From: Lachnospiraceae bacterium M18-1
GTDB lineage: Bacteria; Bacillota; Clostridia; Lachnospirales; Lachnospiraceae
DNA: 64,000 nt
Assembly (NCBI GenBank): GCA_000403295.2
Contig: KE159605.1
Location: forward strand, 839,409 to 903,408
Direction of reading: 5' to 3'
Part shown: positions 44,447-56,238 of the stretch, in pieces
How the letters are laid out: the number at the start of each line of letters is the position of its first letter
Numbering within the stretch: the stretch's first letter is position 1
Notes under the pieces: generated by a model
Told to the model about the DNA's origin: nothing
Databases searched by the model: none
Seen by the model: only the letters and a program-made list of their open reading frames with translations
Translations under genes and position numbers: made by a program

Positions 44447-45544
44447 ATGCATTACTTTCAAGACACCGGATTACTACTATTATATTGTATGGGCTCCATA
44501 CTATACTTTCCCGCAGATCCATCGTTCGTGCTGGCTTTTTTATGTGCCCTGATTGTTTGCTGTGCCTGTTTTTTTCTGGAATCTCCCCGGATCCGTCTGG
44601 GATTTGAAATATGTTTTCTCTCTGTCTCTTTATTATTTCCTTCTTTTTTCTGCTTTTTTCCGGCGTTGTTCTATCTTTTCCCGGAGGAACGAAGGAAGCT
44701 TATGCTGTCCTGCACCTGTATTCTGTTTCTATATCACATAGCCCATTCCGTAGATTCCTTTATGCTTCCTTTATGGATGGGCTGCTTTGGCTTTCTGTTA
44801 TCTGCGCTTCTTAAGAGTCATACCTGCCAATATAACCGGCTGGATATATTATTCCGGGAGAGCCAGGATGACAGCCGGGAGAATCATCTCCTGCTGACAG
44901 AAAAGAATAAAGCTCTTCTGGAAAAGCAGGATTATGAGATCTACACCGCCACCCTTAGGGAGCGGAACCGGATTGCCCGTGAGATCCACGACAGTGTAGG
45001 ACATGTCCTGTCCCGTTCTATCCTGCTTTTAGGCGCAGCCAGAGCAGTAAACCATCAGGCAGAGCTTTGCCCTGTCCTGGATAACCTGGACCTTTCCCTC
45101 AATGCAGCCATGAACAGTATCCGCAGCAGTGTACACGATCTACATGATGACTCTGTTAATCTGGAGGAAACGGTCCGGAGCCTCGCCGATGGGTTCACGT
45201 TCTGCCCGGTCCTCCTGCGGTATGATATGGGACGCAAAGTTCCCAGGGAAGTCAAATACTGCCTGATCAGCATCCTCAAGGAAGCTCTTTCAAATGTGAT
45301 GCGGCACAGCAATGCCAGCCAGGTCCGCATTACCATGCAGGAACACCCTGCCCTGTATCAGCTCTGTGTGGAGGACAACGGAACCAGGATTGCTCCTGAA
45401 TTCCGCAAAAAGGAATCCGGCCGAAACGGGATCGGGCTGACCAATATGCAAGACCGGGTCCAATCATTAAACGGAACCCTTCAGATTACCGCAGATTCCG
45501 GATTCCGGATTTTTATTACAATTTCTAAGGAGGAACCCCAATGA
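44447..45544 (+). CDS. Sensor histidine kinase (HisKA_3 / NarL-system type)
   Basis: This 365-residue membrane kinase has a cluster of hydrophobic segments in residues 8-125 (about four or five helices, little extracytoplasmic sequence). A short coiled coil follows, then the HisKA_3 dimerisation box RERNRIAREIHDSVGH with phospho-acceptor H181. The ATPase domain has EALSNVMRHSNAS and NGIGLTNM. Intramembrane-sensing kinases of this layout often respond to envelope stress. The gene overlaps the regulator gene by 4 bp (ATGA). Its ribosome binding site is weak. Confidence 0.9.
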   Translation: MHYFQDTGLLLLYCMGSILYFPADPSFVLAFLCALIVCCACFFLESPRIRLGFEICFLSVSLLFPSFFCFFPALFYLFPEERRKLMLSCTCILFLYHIAHSVDSFMLPLWMGCFGFLLSALLKSHTCQYNRLDILFRESQDDSRENHLLLTEKNKALLEKQDYEIYTATLRERNRIAREIHDSVGHVLSRSILLLGAARAVNHQAELCPVLDNLDLSLNAAMNSIRSSVHDLHDDSVNLEETVRSLADGFTFCPVLLRYDMGRKVPREVKYCLISILKEALSNVMRHSNASQVRITMQEHPALYQLCVEDNGTRIAPEFRKKESGRNGIGLTNMQDRVQSLNGTLQITADSGFRIFITISKEEPQ

Positions 45545-46161
45545 AACTGGTAATCATAGATGACGACTATCTGGTGTCCGGTGCGCTCAAGACCATTCTG
45601 GAGGCAAGCGGGGAGGTCACTGTATCCGCCACAGGTACAGATGGAACAGACGCGGTAAGACTATATCGGGAACACCTTCCGGATATCCTGCTGATGGACA
45701 TCCGCATGAAGCAAATGGACGGCCTGCGGGCTACCGAGGAAATACGAAAAGAATTTCCTGATGCAAATATCCTTTTGCTGACCACCTTTTCTGACGATGA
45801 ATATATTGTAAAAGCATTGCAGGCAGGCGCCAGAGGGTATTTGCTGAAACAGGATTATACCAGTCTCCTCCCGGCCCTCAAGGCCGTGGCATCAGGGCAG
45901 ACCGTATTTGGCTGCGAGGTGGTTTCCAAACTTCCCGGCCTGTTCCGAAAAGCAGAAGCTTTTGATTATGCCGCCGCGGAAATCAGCGACCGGGAACTGG
46001 AGATCATTACCCTCGTCGCCGACGGCAGGAGCAACAAGGAGATTGCGTCAGAATTATTTCTCAGTGAAGGGACGGTCAGGAACTATCTCAGCGGTATCCT
46101 GGATAAGCTGAACCTCCGCGACCGGACACAGCTTGCCATATTTTATTATCAGCACAAATAG
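45541..46161 (+). CDS. LuxR/NarL-family response regulator
   Basis: This 206-residue regulator has a receiver domain with acidic pocket D7-D9, phospho-acceptor D53 (LLMDIRMK), T81 and the conserved lysine in GYLLKQD. A LuxR-type DNA-binding domain follows (SDRELEIITLVADGRSNKEI, then LSEGTVRNYLSGIL). It is the partner of the preceding kinase by translational coupling. Its likely target is the divergent exporter promoter, where a palindrome overlaps the -10 box. Confidence 0.93.
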   Translation: MKLVIIDDDYLVSGALKTILEASGEVTVSATGTDGTDAVRLYREHLPDILLMDIRMKQMDGLRATEEIRKEFPDANILLLTTFSDDEYIVKALQAGARGYLLKQDYTSLLPALKAVASGQTVFGCEVVSKLPGLFRKAEAFDYAAAEISDRELEIITLVADGRSNKEIASELFLSEGTVRNYLSGILDKLNLRDRTQLAIFYYQHK

Positions 46162-46191
46162 TGCTGCTTTACTTACGAAAGGAGTATTATC

Positions 46192-48288
46192 ATGAACTCA
46201 TCAGAAATGACACATATCCACAATGTGCCTTTAGAGCCGCTGGACATCATATCAGGCTTTGAAGTCCGTCCCGGATTTTTCGGTACTATGGGCGCTACCC
46301 TCATTCCCTGCGGGGTCAGCTTTACGATCCAGTCCCATGGGGCAACCTCCTGCGAACTGCTCCTGTTCCACAAGTCAGAGGATAACCCCTATGCTGTGCT
46401 GAAATTTCCGGAAAATTATAAGATAGGGTGCGTTTATTCCATGATCGTATTTTATCTGGATATCACGGATGTGGAATATGCCTACCGCCTGGACGGCCCC
46501 TTTGATGAACGGCAGGGATTCCGTTTTGATTCTAAAAGAATCCTTCTGGACCCTTATGCGAAAGCCGTATCTGGACAGAGCAACTGGGGATATAATAAAA
46601 ATTACAACCGGGGATACCGCGCCCGCGTAGTTCGAAGTAACTTTGACTGGGGAACCGCATACCATGCCAGCATTCCCATGGAAGACCTTGTCATCTATGA
46701 AACCCATGTCAGAGGTTTTACGAATGACCGCTCTTCCGGTGTATCCCATCCCGGCACGTTCCGCGGACTAAGAGAAAAAATCCCATATCTGAAAGAGCTT
46801 GGCATCAACGCCGTAGAACTGATGCCGATCTTTGAATTTGACGAAATGCGGGACGCCCGTGTTGTAAATGAAAGGAAACTGCTGGACTACTGGGGGTATA
46901 ATCCGGTCTGCTTCTTTGCCCCGAATACCAGCTTTGCCGCATTCTCCGAGGACAACCAGGAGGGGCGGGAACTAAAGCTCCTGATCAAGGCCCTGCACGA
47001 TAACGGCATGGAGATTATCCTGGATGTGGTTTTCAACCATACTGCCGAGGGAAATGAGATGGGTCCCTGCTTTTCCTTCAAGGGCTTTGACAATAATATC
47101 TATTATCTGCTGACCCCTGACGGTCATTATTATAATTTCAGCGGCTGCGGGAATACTCTGAACTGCAACCATCCGGTAGTGCAGCAGATGATCCTGGACT
47201 GCCTTCGCTATTGGGCTACCGAATATCGGGTGGATGGTTTCCGATTCGACCTTGCTACGATCCTTGGACGGAATGAGGACGGTTCTCCCATGAATCAGCC
47301 GCCCCTCCTGAGAAGTCTCGCTTTTGATTCTATCCTTGGAAATGTGAAGCTGATCGCAGAAGCCTGGGATGCGGGCGGCCTGTATCAGGTGGGCTCCTTC
47401 CCGTCATGGAAGCGCTGGGCGGAATGGAACGGACGGTACCGGGACGATATGCGCCGGTTTTTGAAAGGGGATTCCGGCTGCGCGGCAATCGCGGCACAGA
47501 GAATCATCGGCTCACCGGATCTATATGATCCGATTCGCCGCGGGCTGAATGCTTCGATCAATTTCCTGACCTGTCACGACGGCTTCACACTGTATGACCT
47601 GTACAGTTATAATATGAAGCACAATGAGGACAACGGTTGGAACAACACGGACGGTACGGACGACAATAACAGCTGGAACTGCGGCGCCGAAGGAGACACG
47701 GACAATGAGGAAATCAAGTCACTGCGGATGCGTATGATCAAAAATGCCTGCGCGGTCCTGCTCTGCAGCCGGGGAACGCCGATGTTCCTCTCCGGAGACG
47801 AATTTGGAGATACACGATTTGGGAACAACAATCCGTACTGCCAGGACAATATCATCTCCTGGCTGGACTGGACACTTCTGGAGAAAAATAAGGATTTGTT
47901 CCGCTTTTTCCGGTACATGATCCAGTTCCGCAAAAATCATCCCGTAATCCGCAAAAATCTGGAAGCCAGCCTGACCGGACTTCCTTATGCAAGCATCCAC
48001 GGCGTGCATCCCAATGAGCCGGACTACAGCCCGGACTCCCATGTGATCTGCGTCCTGTTTGCAGGATACGATCCCGTCAAAGCAAAAGAGGATCTGGTCT
48101 ATCTTGCGGTCAACACGTACTGGGAGCCTGTTACCCTTACACTTCCACCTCTTCCAAACGGACTGAACTGGAAGATCGCGGTCAATACCGGAGATCCTGC
48201 ACAGAATTATTTTTCAAAGGAGAACATGCCTTGTGCTGAGAAAAACATACCGATAAAAGAACGGTCAGTTATCGTATTGGAGGTCTGA
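46192..48288 (+). CDS. glgX: Glycogen debranching enzyme / isoamylase-type GH13
   Basis: This 698-residue protein has an N-terminal CBM48-type domain (about 15-150) and a GH13 barrel with the catalytic nucleophile D353 (GFRFDLAT), acid/base E390 (IAEAWD) and transition-state Asp D463 (TCHDGF). DVVFNHTAEG supplies the first conserved region. The arrangement is that of GlgX/TreX alpha-1,6 debranching enzymes acting on glycogen or its limit dextrins in the cytoplasm; no signal peptide is visible. It follows the response regulator by 30 bp with its own strong ribosome binding site (AAAGGAG) and may be co-transcribed with it. Confidence 0.88.
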   Translation: MNSSEMTHIHNVPLEPLDIISGFEVRPGFFGTMGATLIPCGVSFTIQSHGATSCELLLFHKSEDNPYAVLKFPENYKIGCVYSMIVFYLDITDVEYAYRLDGPFDERQGFRFDSKRILLDPYAKAVSGQSNWGYNKNYNRGYRARVVRSNFDWGTAYHASIPMEDLVIYETHVRGFTNDRSSGVSHPGTFRGLREKIPYLKELGINAVELMPIFEFDEMRDARVVNERKLLDYWGYNPVCFFAPNTSFAAFSEDNQEGRELKLLIKALHDNGMEIILDVVFNHTAEGNEMGPCFSFKGFDNNIYYLLTPDGHYYNFSGCGNTLNCNHPVVQQMILDCLRYWATEYRVDGFRFDLATILGRNEDGSPMNQPPLLRSLAFDSILGNVKLIAEAWDAGGLYQVGSFPSWKRWAEWNGRYRDDMRRFLKGDSGCAAIAAQRIIGSPDLYDPIRRGLNASINFLTCHDGFTLYDLYSYNMKHNEDNGWNNTDGTDDNNSWNCGAEGDTDNEEIKSLRMRMIKNACAVLLCSRGTPMFLSGDEFGDTRFGNNNPYCQDNIISWLDWTLLEKNKDLFRFFRYMIQFRKNHPVIRKNLEASLTGLPYASIHGVHPNEPDYSPDSHVICVLFAGYDPVKAKEDLVYLAVNTYWEPVTLTLPPLPNGLNWKIAVNTGDPAQNYFSKENMPCAEKNIPIKERSVIVLEV

Positions 48289-48296
48289 GATATAGC

Positions 48297-48346
48297 AAAA
48301 ATCCGGCAAAATGCATCATAATCGCATTTTGCCGGATTTCTTTTTA
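48297..48346. terminator. Bidirectional terminator between glgX and dnaJ
   Basis: ATCCGGCAAAATGC (48301-48314) pairs perfectly with GCATTTTGCCGGAT (48324-48337), with AAAA on the left and TTCTTTTT on the right. It serves both convergent genes. Confidence 0.92.
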
Positions 48347-49519
48347 TTCTTCAAAAACTTCTTTCATCTTATCCTTGAAGAAGCCCTTCTTTTTTGTTTT
48401 TCCTTCATCTGTCTTCTGGTTGAGGGTATTCCCCGCCAGCTGGTCGAATTTACGCAGCGCTTCCTTCGCCTCTGCACTCAGTCTGTCCGGAGTCTGGATC
48501 ACAAGGGTCACGTAATGATCCCCTCTCACTCTGGAATCCCGCAGGGAAGGTACTCCCTTGCCTTTTAAACGCACCTTGGTATCGGTCTTTGTTCCCGGCT
48601 TTACCGTATAGATAACCTCGCCGTCCACCGTTGCAACCCGGATATCTCCGCCAAGCGCCGCCTGCGCAAACGAAATCGGGACCGTGGAGAAAATATGCAT
48701 CTCCTGGCGCTGGAAGATGGGGTGTCTGGACACGTTCACTTCCACCAGCAGATCTCCTCTTGGTCCGCCGTTTATGCCCGGCTCGCCCTTTTCACGGATA
48801 CGGACGCTCTGTCCGTTATCAATCCCGGCCGGTATAGACACCTGGATTTTTTTCTTACTGGAAGTATATCCGGTTCCGGAACAGGATGTACATTTTTCCT
48901 TGATCACCTTACCGGAGCCGCCGCAGCTTGGACATGTCTGTACATTCTGTACGGTTCCGAAAAAGGACTGGGATGCATAAACAATCTGGCCCTTGCCGCC
49001 GCATTTGGAACAGGTCTCCGGAGATGTTCCCGGTTTCGCCCCCGTACCGTTACATGCCGTACAGGAATCTTTTAGGATCAGTTCTAACTCTTTCTCACAG
49101 CCGAAGATTGCTTCTTCAAATGTAATGCGGATACTCTTGCGGATATTGGCTCCCCGCATAGGACCGTTCCCACGGCCGCCTCTTCTGCCGCCGCCAAACA
49201 GATCCCCGAAGATATCGCCGAAGATATCACTGAAGTCTGCACCGCTGAAATCAAAACCACCAAAGCCGCCTGCTCCGCCGGCACCTCCTTCAAATGCTGC
49301 GTGTCCGAACTGATCATACTGGCGGCGCTTTTCCGGATCACTCAGTACCGCATACGCTTCCGATGCCTCTTTAAACTTTTTTTCTGCTTCCGCATCTCCC
49401 GGATTCATATCGGGATGATATTTTTTCGCCAGAACACGATATGCTTTTTTTATCGCCCCGTCGTCAGCATCCCTGCCTATGCCAAGTACCTCGTAATAAT
49501 CTCTTTTTGACTCTGCCAT
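48344..49519 (-). CDS. dnaJ: Chaperone protein DnaJ
   Basis: This 391-residue type I DnaJ has an N-terminal J domain with HPD at 35-37, a Gly/Phe-rich linker, and four zinc-finger repeats ([32 protein letters not shown]). The C-terminal substrate-binding domains follow. It delivers unfolded clients to DnaK and stimulates its ATPase. It is the last gene of the hrcA-grpE-dnaK-dnaJ heat-shock cluster, separated from dnaK by about 150 bp that contain a palindromic repeat and a stem-loop. Confidence 0.97.
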   Translation of the reverse strand: MAESKRDYYEVLGIGRDADDGAIKKAYRVLAKKYHPDMNPGDAEAEKKFKEASEAYAVLSDPEKRRQYDQFGHAAFEGGAGGAGGFGGFDFSGADFSDIFGDIFGDLFGGGRRGGRGNGPMRGANIRKSIRITFEEAIFGCEKELELILKDSCTACNGTGAKPGTSPETCSKCGGKGQIVYASQSFFGTVQNVQTCPSCGGSGKVIKEKCTSCSGTGYTSSKKKIQVSIPAGIDNGQSVRIREKGEPGINGGPRGDLLVEVNVSRHPIFQRQEMHIFSTVPISFAQAALGGDIRVATVDGEVIYTVKPGTKTDTKVRLKGKGVPSLRDSRVRGDHYVTLVIQTPDRLSAEAKEALRKFDQLAGNTLNQKTDEGKTKKKGFFKDKMKEVFEE

Positions 49520-49550
49520 AACAATCTACCTTTCGTCTGTTTGTGTCAAA

Positions 49551-49619
49551 TATACTTTATCGGACAAAGTCCGTCCGCCCCGCAGGGGCATGAATTGTGG
49601 GGTGCCCTTTGGGTATACT
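49551..49619. repeat. Dispersed palindromic repeat copy between dnaK and dnaJ
   Basis: This is the same pattern as at 26873-26998: TATACTTTATCGGAC-AAAGTCCG ... GCCCCGCAGGGGCA ... GGGGTGCCC-TTTGGGTATAC. It lies in the transcribed gap between dnaK and dnaJ, so it would form an RNA hairpin that could tune dnaJ expression. Confidence 0.8.
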
Positions 49620-49620
49620 A

Positions 49621-49655
49621 TCCAGGACAGCCATCATATTGCCGGCTGCCCTGGA
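49621..49655. repeat. Stem-loop after dnaK
   Basis: TCCAGGACAGCC (49621-49632) and GGCTGCCCTGGA (49644-49655) pair at 11 of 12 positions. No T tract follows on the minus strand, so it is more likely an mRNA-stability or processing hairpin than a terminator. Confidence 0.6.
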
Positions 49656-49670
49656 TGTTCAGGAGCAATT

Positions 49671-52279
<2,609 letters not shown>

Positions 52280-52287
52280 CTTCCTAA

Positions 52288-53340
52288 TTAATCTTCATCC
52301 AAATCTTTCTTGTTTATCGCATCCAACTTACTCTGCAGGGTCGTCAACGTCTTCATGACGTGTTCATAATCCATACGCTTGGGACCGATGATGCCGATAG
52401 TTCCCTTCATCCCCTCTCCCAGATCGTAGGTTGCCGTAACAACACTGCAGTCACGCATCGTCTTCACCGGCGCCTCATCGCCGATATAGACCTGGATCCC
52501 ATGATTCTCTTCACTGGATAAGGTCTCAGTTACCAGTTCCGCCAGCTGCTGCTTCTCTTCAAATGCATTGAGGATCTCCTGTGCATTCTGCTTGTCACTG
52601 AGCTCCGGATACTTGAATATGTTGGTTGCCCCGCTTGTATAGATTTCCATATCATCCTCTACATGGATAATATCCGCCACCGCGTCCAGCACATCGCTGA
52701 TGACATTGCTGTGAATGCCGGCCTGTTCCTTCAGCCTGGCAATCAGGCCGAGGTTAATCTCTTCGATCGACATCCCGTTCAATGTGGTATTGAGAAGCAT
52801 ATTCAACTTCAATAGCGTCTCATTGCCCAACATCTCTCCTACATCGATGATCTTGTTCTTGATCACGTTGCCGCTCATCACGATCACTGCCACAATCTGC
52901 TGTGCATCTACCTGGGAAAGCTGGATGAACTTTAGTGTATTCCTCCTGTTCACAGGGGACGATACCAGCGTTGCGTAATTGGTATTCGCTGCCAGCACCT
53001 TGGCCGCCTGCTTGAGCACCTTCTCTACCCGGTCTGTCTTCTCAAGCATCACGCTTTTAATCTCTTCAAGTTCCTGCTCCTTATCCTGCATCAGCATATC
53101 TACATATAAGCGGTATCCCTTATCCGAGGGAATCCGTCCGGCGGAAGTATGGGGCTGGAATATATAGCCCAGATCTTCCAGATCCGCCATCTCATTGCGG
53201 ATTGTTGCAGAACTCAGCTTCAGATCCGTTGATTTGGAAAGGGTCCTGGATCCGACCGGTTCTCCGGTCTCCAGATAATTCTGGATGATAGCCCGTAATA
53301 TGGTATGCTTTCTCTCACTCAACTCTACGACTGCCATCAT
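52288..53340 (-). CDS. hrcA: Heat-inducible transcription repressor HrcA
   Basis: This 350-residue repressor has an N-terminal winged helix (SERKHTILRAIIQNYLETGEPVGSRTL) and the GAF-like dimerisation domain of HrcA. It binds the CIRCE operator, which is present as a perfect copy at 53470-53496 upstream of this gene. The operon is therefore autoregulated: under heat stress GroEL becomes limiting and HrcA loses activity. The start is preceded by AAGGGGG. Confidence 0.97.
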   Translation of the reverse strand: MMAVVELSERKHTILRAIIQNYLETGEPVGSRTLSKSTDLKLSSATIRNEMADLEDLGYIFQPHTSAGRIPSDKGYRLYVDMLMQDKEQELEEIKSVMLEKTDRVEKVLKQAAKVLAANTNYATLVSSPVNRRNTLKFIQLSQVDAQQIVAVIVMSGNVIKNKIIDVGEMLGNETLLKLNMLLNTTLNGMSIEEINLGLIARLKEQAGIHSNVISDVLDAVADIIHVEDDMEIYTSGATNIFKYPELSDKQNAQEILNAFEEKQQLAELVTETLSSEENHGIQVYIGDEAPVKTMRDCSVVTATYDLGEGMKGTIGIIGPKRMDYEHVMKTLTTLQSKLDAINKKDLDED

Positions 53341-53370
53341 ATGCCCCCTTTCTTCTACAGATCATCTTCT

Positions 53371-53434
53371 ACCATATCGGACAGAATCTGTCCGTCCCAT
53401 CAAGGCATCAGCTGCGGGATGCCCTTGGGTATAC
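53371..53434. repeat. Dispersed palindromic repeat copy upstream of hrcA
   Basis: This diverged copy of the repeat seen at 26.9 kb and 49.6 kb keeps ATATCGGAC, GTCCG, GCATC and GGGATGCCC-TTGGGTATAC. It lies in the 5' leader of hrcA, between the CIRCE element and the start codon. Confidence 0.75.
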
Positions 53435-53469
53435 TGCTTTAAATTCAATAACATCTCTTGATTTTTCTA

Positions 53470-53496
53470 TTAGCACTCCCTCGATTTGAGTGCTAA
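53470..53496. promoter_or_regulatory. CIRCE operator
   Basis: TTAGCACTC, a 9-bp spacer and GAGTGCTAA form a perfect CIRCE element, the binding site of HrcA. It lies immediately downstream of the hrcA promoter -10 box. Confidence 0.98.
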
Positions 53497-53511
53497 CATC
53501 TTACGTATATT

Positions 53512-53540
53512 AAGATAGCACCTTGATTTCCGTTTGTCAA
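53512..53540 (-). promoter_or_regulatory. Sigma-A promoter of the hrcA-grpE-dnaK-dnaJ operon
   Basis: On the minus strand TTGACA (53540-53535) and TATCTT (53517-53512) are spaced by 17 bp; the start site would fall at the edge of the CIRCE element, giving repression by HrcA. Confidence 0.88.
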
Positions 53541-53581
53541 CATACTTTATATATTTTTTATCTTTTTTCTGTTACTATTCA

Positions 53582-53657
53582 CAGCCATATAAAAATCAGC
53601 AGACAGATTCGTTAAACGTAGCTTATAAGAAACTGTCTGCTGATTTTTATATGGCTG
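53582..53657. repeat. 25-bp perfect inverted repeat
   Basis: The arm 53582-53606 (starting CAGCCATATAAAAATC) is repeated in perfect reverse complement at 53633-53657 around a 26-bp loop. It lies between two divergent genes, so a terminator role is not obvious; it could be a small non-autonomous element or a bidirectional insulator. The bases just before it (GTTACTATTCAC) resemble the ends of the 32.6-kb MITE-like element. Confidence 0.8.
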
Positions 53658-53681
53658 GAATCAGTCACTTTTTAATTCCCC

Positions 53682-53710
53682 TTGCTATTCCAAGAAAAAT
53701 ATCGTAATAT
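53682..53710 (+). promoter_or_regulatory. Probable promoter of the chromate-transporter pair
   Basis: TTGCTA (53682-53687) and TAATAT (53705-53710) are spaced by 17 bp, about 63 bp upstream of the first start codon, which has an AGGAGG ribosome binding site. Confidence 0.55.
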
Positions 53711-53773
53711 AATTTTTGGAAAAAAACGATTGAGGGACTGTTTGATTTCCCTCTATATTAGGAGGCACGCATT

Positions 53774-54319
53774 ATGAAAAAGCTGTGGGAATTATATGTT
53801 ACATTTCTTCGTGTGGGCGGCCTTACCTTCGGCGGCGGTATGGCGATGCTGCCCATGCTGAAAAAAGAGGTCATTGAGAAAAAAGGCTGGACCAGCGAGG
53901 AAGATCTGCTGGATATTTACGCCATCGGGCAGTGTACCCCGGGCATCATCGCCGTCAACACCTCGACCTATATCGGCTATGAACAGGCCGGGATCATCGG
54001 CGCCATCTGCGGCACTCTGGGCATGGTCACCCCATCCCTGATCATCATCACTCTGATCGCTACCATATTAAATCGTTTTATCGCAGAGCCCATTGTAGTT
54101 CACGCGCTGTCCGGCATCCGTGTTGCGGTCTGCGCCATGATGCTCAACACGGTCATCTCCCTCGCCAGAGCAGGGATCAAGGATAAACTGGGCGTGCTGT
54201 TATTCCTGGCCGGCTTTTTTCTTGCTACATTTTCACCAATCCCCACGATCGTGCTGGTTGTCTGCGCTGCTGTGATCGGTATTTGTGTAAATATCAGAAA
54301 GGAGAAGGCTGAATCATGA
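53774..54319 (+). CDS. chrA: Chromate transporter (ChrA family), half-size subunit 1
   Basis: This 181-residue protein is a half-size CHR-family transporter (PF02417). It has the N-terminal motif GGLTFGGGMAMLPML, an EVIEKKGW segment, the GQCTPGIIAVNTSTYIG block and four or five membrane helices. Short CHR proteins usually work in pairs of opposite topology, and the second half overlaps this gene by 4 bp. In anaerobes the true substrate may be another oxyanion; chromate export is the family's annotated function. Confidence 0.88.
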   Translation: MKKLWELYVTFLRVGGLTFGGGMAMLPMLKKEVIEKKGWTSEEDLLDIYAIGQCTPGIIAVNTSTYIGYEQAGIIGAICGTLGMVTPSLIIITLIATILNRFIAEPIVVHALSGIRVAVCAMMLNTVISLARAGIKDKLGVLLFLAGFFLATFSPIPTIVLVVCAAVIGICVNIRKEKAES

Positions 54320-54870
54320 TCTATCTGACCTTATTTATTGAATTTTTCAAAATCGGTTTATTCTCCATAGGCGGCGGCATGGCAACGGTCCCCTTCCTTA
54401 TGGATCTGGCGCAGAAATACCCCTGGTTCACTGCTTCTGAGCTGGCAGATATGATCGCTATCAGTGAAAGCACGCCAGGCCCCATCGGAATCAACATGGC
54501 AACTTACGCAGGCTTCCACGCTGCCGGAGTTCCCGGCGCCGTCCTGGCCACCTTAAGCCTGGTTTCTCCTGCTATCATTATCATTGTCATAATTGCAAAA
54601 TTTATGTCTGACTTCAGCGAAAACAAATATGTCCGTTCCGCATTTTACGGCATACGTCCCATGATCGCGTCGCTGATCGGATATGCCATATGGCAGATCG
54701 CTGTCATTACCTTTGCAGACATGACACAGCCAAAGCCTGTGTTCCACTATTCTTCCATGGGCATCTGCCTTGTGATCTTTCTGCTGCTGCAGTGGAAGCC
54801 GCTAAAAAAGCTCCACCCGATCCTCTGGATTGGCTGCGGAGCCGTGCTTGGGATTATATTCCAACTGTGA
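54316..54870 (+). CDS. chrA: Chromate transporter (ChrA family), half-size subunit 2
   Basis: This 184-residue partner has the same motifs in diverged form (FKIGLFSIGGGMATVPFL, ISESTPGPIGINMATYAGF) and about five membrane helices. It starts inside the stop codon region of the first half (ATGA overlap), so the two are made in equal amounts and probably form a heterodimer. A bidirectional terminator follows. Confidence 0.88.
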   Translation: MIYLTLFIEFFKIGLFSIGGGMATVPFLMDLAQKYPWFTASELADMIAISESTPGPIGINMATYAGFHAAGVPGAVLATLSLVSPAIIIIVIIAKFMSDFSENKYVRSAFYGIRPMIASLIGYAIWQIAVITFADMTQPKPVFHYSSMGICLVIFLLLQWKPLKKLHPILWIGCGAVLGIIFQL

Positions 54871-54913
54871 TCTCTGATATACCGACACAATGTCTTCTTA
54901 AAATACTGTAAAA

Positions 54914-54968
54914 ATCCATTTGTATGGCTGCGATTGGAAATACATTTTCAATCTTCCATACAAATGGA
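54914..54968. terminator. Bidirectional terminator or stem-loop between chrA pair and peptidase
   Basis: ATCCATTTGTATGG and CCATACAAATGGAT form a perfect 14-bp stem with AAAAA on the left. The two genes converge here, so it can end both transcripts; the right side lacks a clear T run. Confidence 0.7.
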
Positions 54969-54975
54969 TCTGCTG

Positions 54976-56145
54976 CTATTCACAGCCGCTTACCAGTTCT
55001 TTTAAAACTGCCTCACAGCGCAGAATGTCTTCAATGGCCACATATTCCTGAGGCTTGTGGGCCAGTTCCAGGTCACCGGGCCCGTAAGACATGCAGTTTT
55101 TGTTTGCCAGTTTTCCCGCGATCACCGCAGTGTCCGTATATCCTGGAAATACTCCGGTGGCTGCCGCCTGTCCGGTCACCTTCCTGCAGGAAACCTGGAG
55201 CCGCTCCAGCAGTTCGCTGGCCTCATCCATCTCAATAAAGGGCCGGTTCCCGGTGATCCGGTAGGACACTCTGGTCCTGGGAATCGCTTTCTCGGCCTCC
55301 ATGGCCGCCTGTTTTACAATGATTTCTCCGGTCTCCTTCGTATAAGGGGGAACCAGGCGCATGTCCACAGTTACCGTACACTGCTCTGATACAACATAGG
55401 GCTGGTTTCCGCCTGTTATCCGTCCAAAGGATACTGTAGACGCTCCCATCTGCGGATGCTCTGTGAGTCCTGTGAATCCCTTCCGGATTCTGGAAATAAC
55501 CTCTGCCATAGCGGCGATGGCATCTGCCCCCTTCCATGGTGTGGATGCATGGGCTGTGATCCCCTCTACGGAGATTTCAAACCAGAGACGGCCTTTATGG
55601 GCCGCCTGCAGTTCCCCATTGGTAGGCTCCGTATCCAGCACCAGAGAGTCCTGTGTGACCCATCCTGACCGGATTGCTTTTTCTACGCCTGTCATTTCGC
55701 CCTCTTCATCCACCGTGCCGATCAGTTTCAGAGTCCGTCCCGGCACTTTTCCGTCCCGGAAATATTCTGCTCCGCTTTGAAATGCCGACAGCGCGCAGGC
55801 AAACCCGGACTTCATGTCACAGGCTCCCCGCCCATACAGTCTTCCGTCCCGGATCTCTCCGGACAGTGGATCATCTTCCCATCCCCTGCCTGCGGGAACA
55901 GTATCCATATGGCAGATAAATACCAGTTCCGCTTCCTCCGCCTTTCCGGGCAGACAAAGCATCACATTGCTCCTGCCGGGCATTACTTCCTCCGTCTGGA
56001 CCTTAACGCGGTCATTTCTGCTGCTGAGTTCTTCCGCAAAGGAAAGAAGGAACCGCTCCATCCCTCTTTCACCGGCTCCCGGATTGGAGCTGTCAATCCG
56101 CACCATCTGCTGAGTCAGTTCCACTGCACGTTGATTCTTTTCCAT
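54976..56145 (-). CDS. M20-family metallopeptidase (ArgE/DapE type)
   Basis: Starting at the ATG at 56145 (389 residues, GGAGGGA 5 nt upstream; a further upstream ATG lacks such a site), the protein has the di-zinc motifs of M20 peptidases. These are H79-x-D81 (ICHMDTVP), bridging D110 (GACDMKSG), and E147-E148 (VDEEGE). A dimerisation insert occupies the middle third. Substrates in this family include N-acetylornithine, N-succinyl-diaminopimelate and short peptides; nothing nearby decides. It lies 93 bp downstream of hemW on the same strand. Confidence 0.85.
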   Translation of the reverse strand: MEKNQRAVELTQQMVRIDSSNPGAGERGMERFLLSFAEELSSRNDRVKVQTEEVMPGRSNVMLCLPGKAEEAELVFICHMDTVPAGRGWEDDPLSGEIRDGRLYGRGACDMKSGFACALSAFQSGAEYFRDGKVPGRTLKLIGTVDEEGEMTGVEKAIRSGWVTQDSLVLDTEPTNGELQAAHKGRLWFEISVEGITAHASTPWKGADAIAAMAEVISRIRKGFTGLTEHPQMGASTVSFGRITGGNQPYVVSEQCTVTVDMRLVPPYTKETGEIIVKQAAMEAEKAIPRTRVSYRITGNRPFIEMDEASELLERLQVSCRKVTGQAAATGVFPGYTDTAVIAGKLANKNCMSYGPGDLELAHKPQEYVAIEDILRCEAVLKELVSGCE

Positions 56146-56238
56146 TTCTTCCCTCCATATCAGAACCGAAGGCACCAAAGCCTCCGGCCAATGCCGCTTT
56201 ATAGCCGATCCTCTAAAAGATTCGGTATCGCTTATAAC

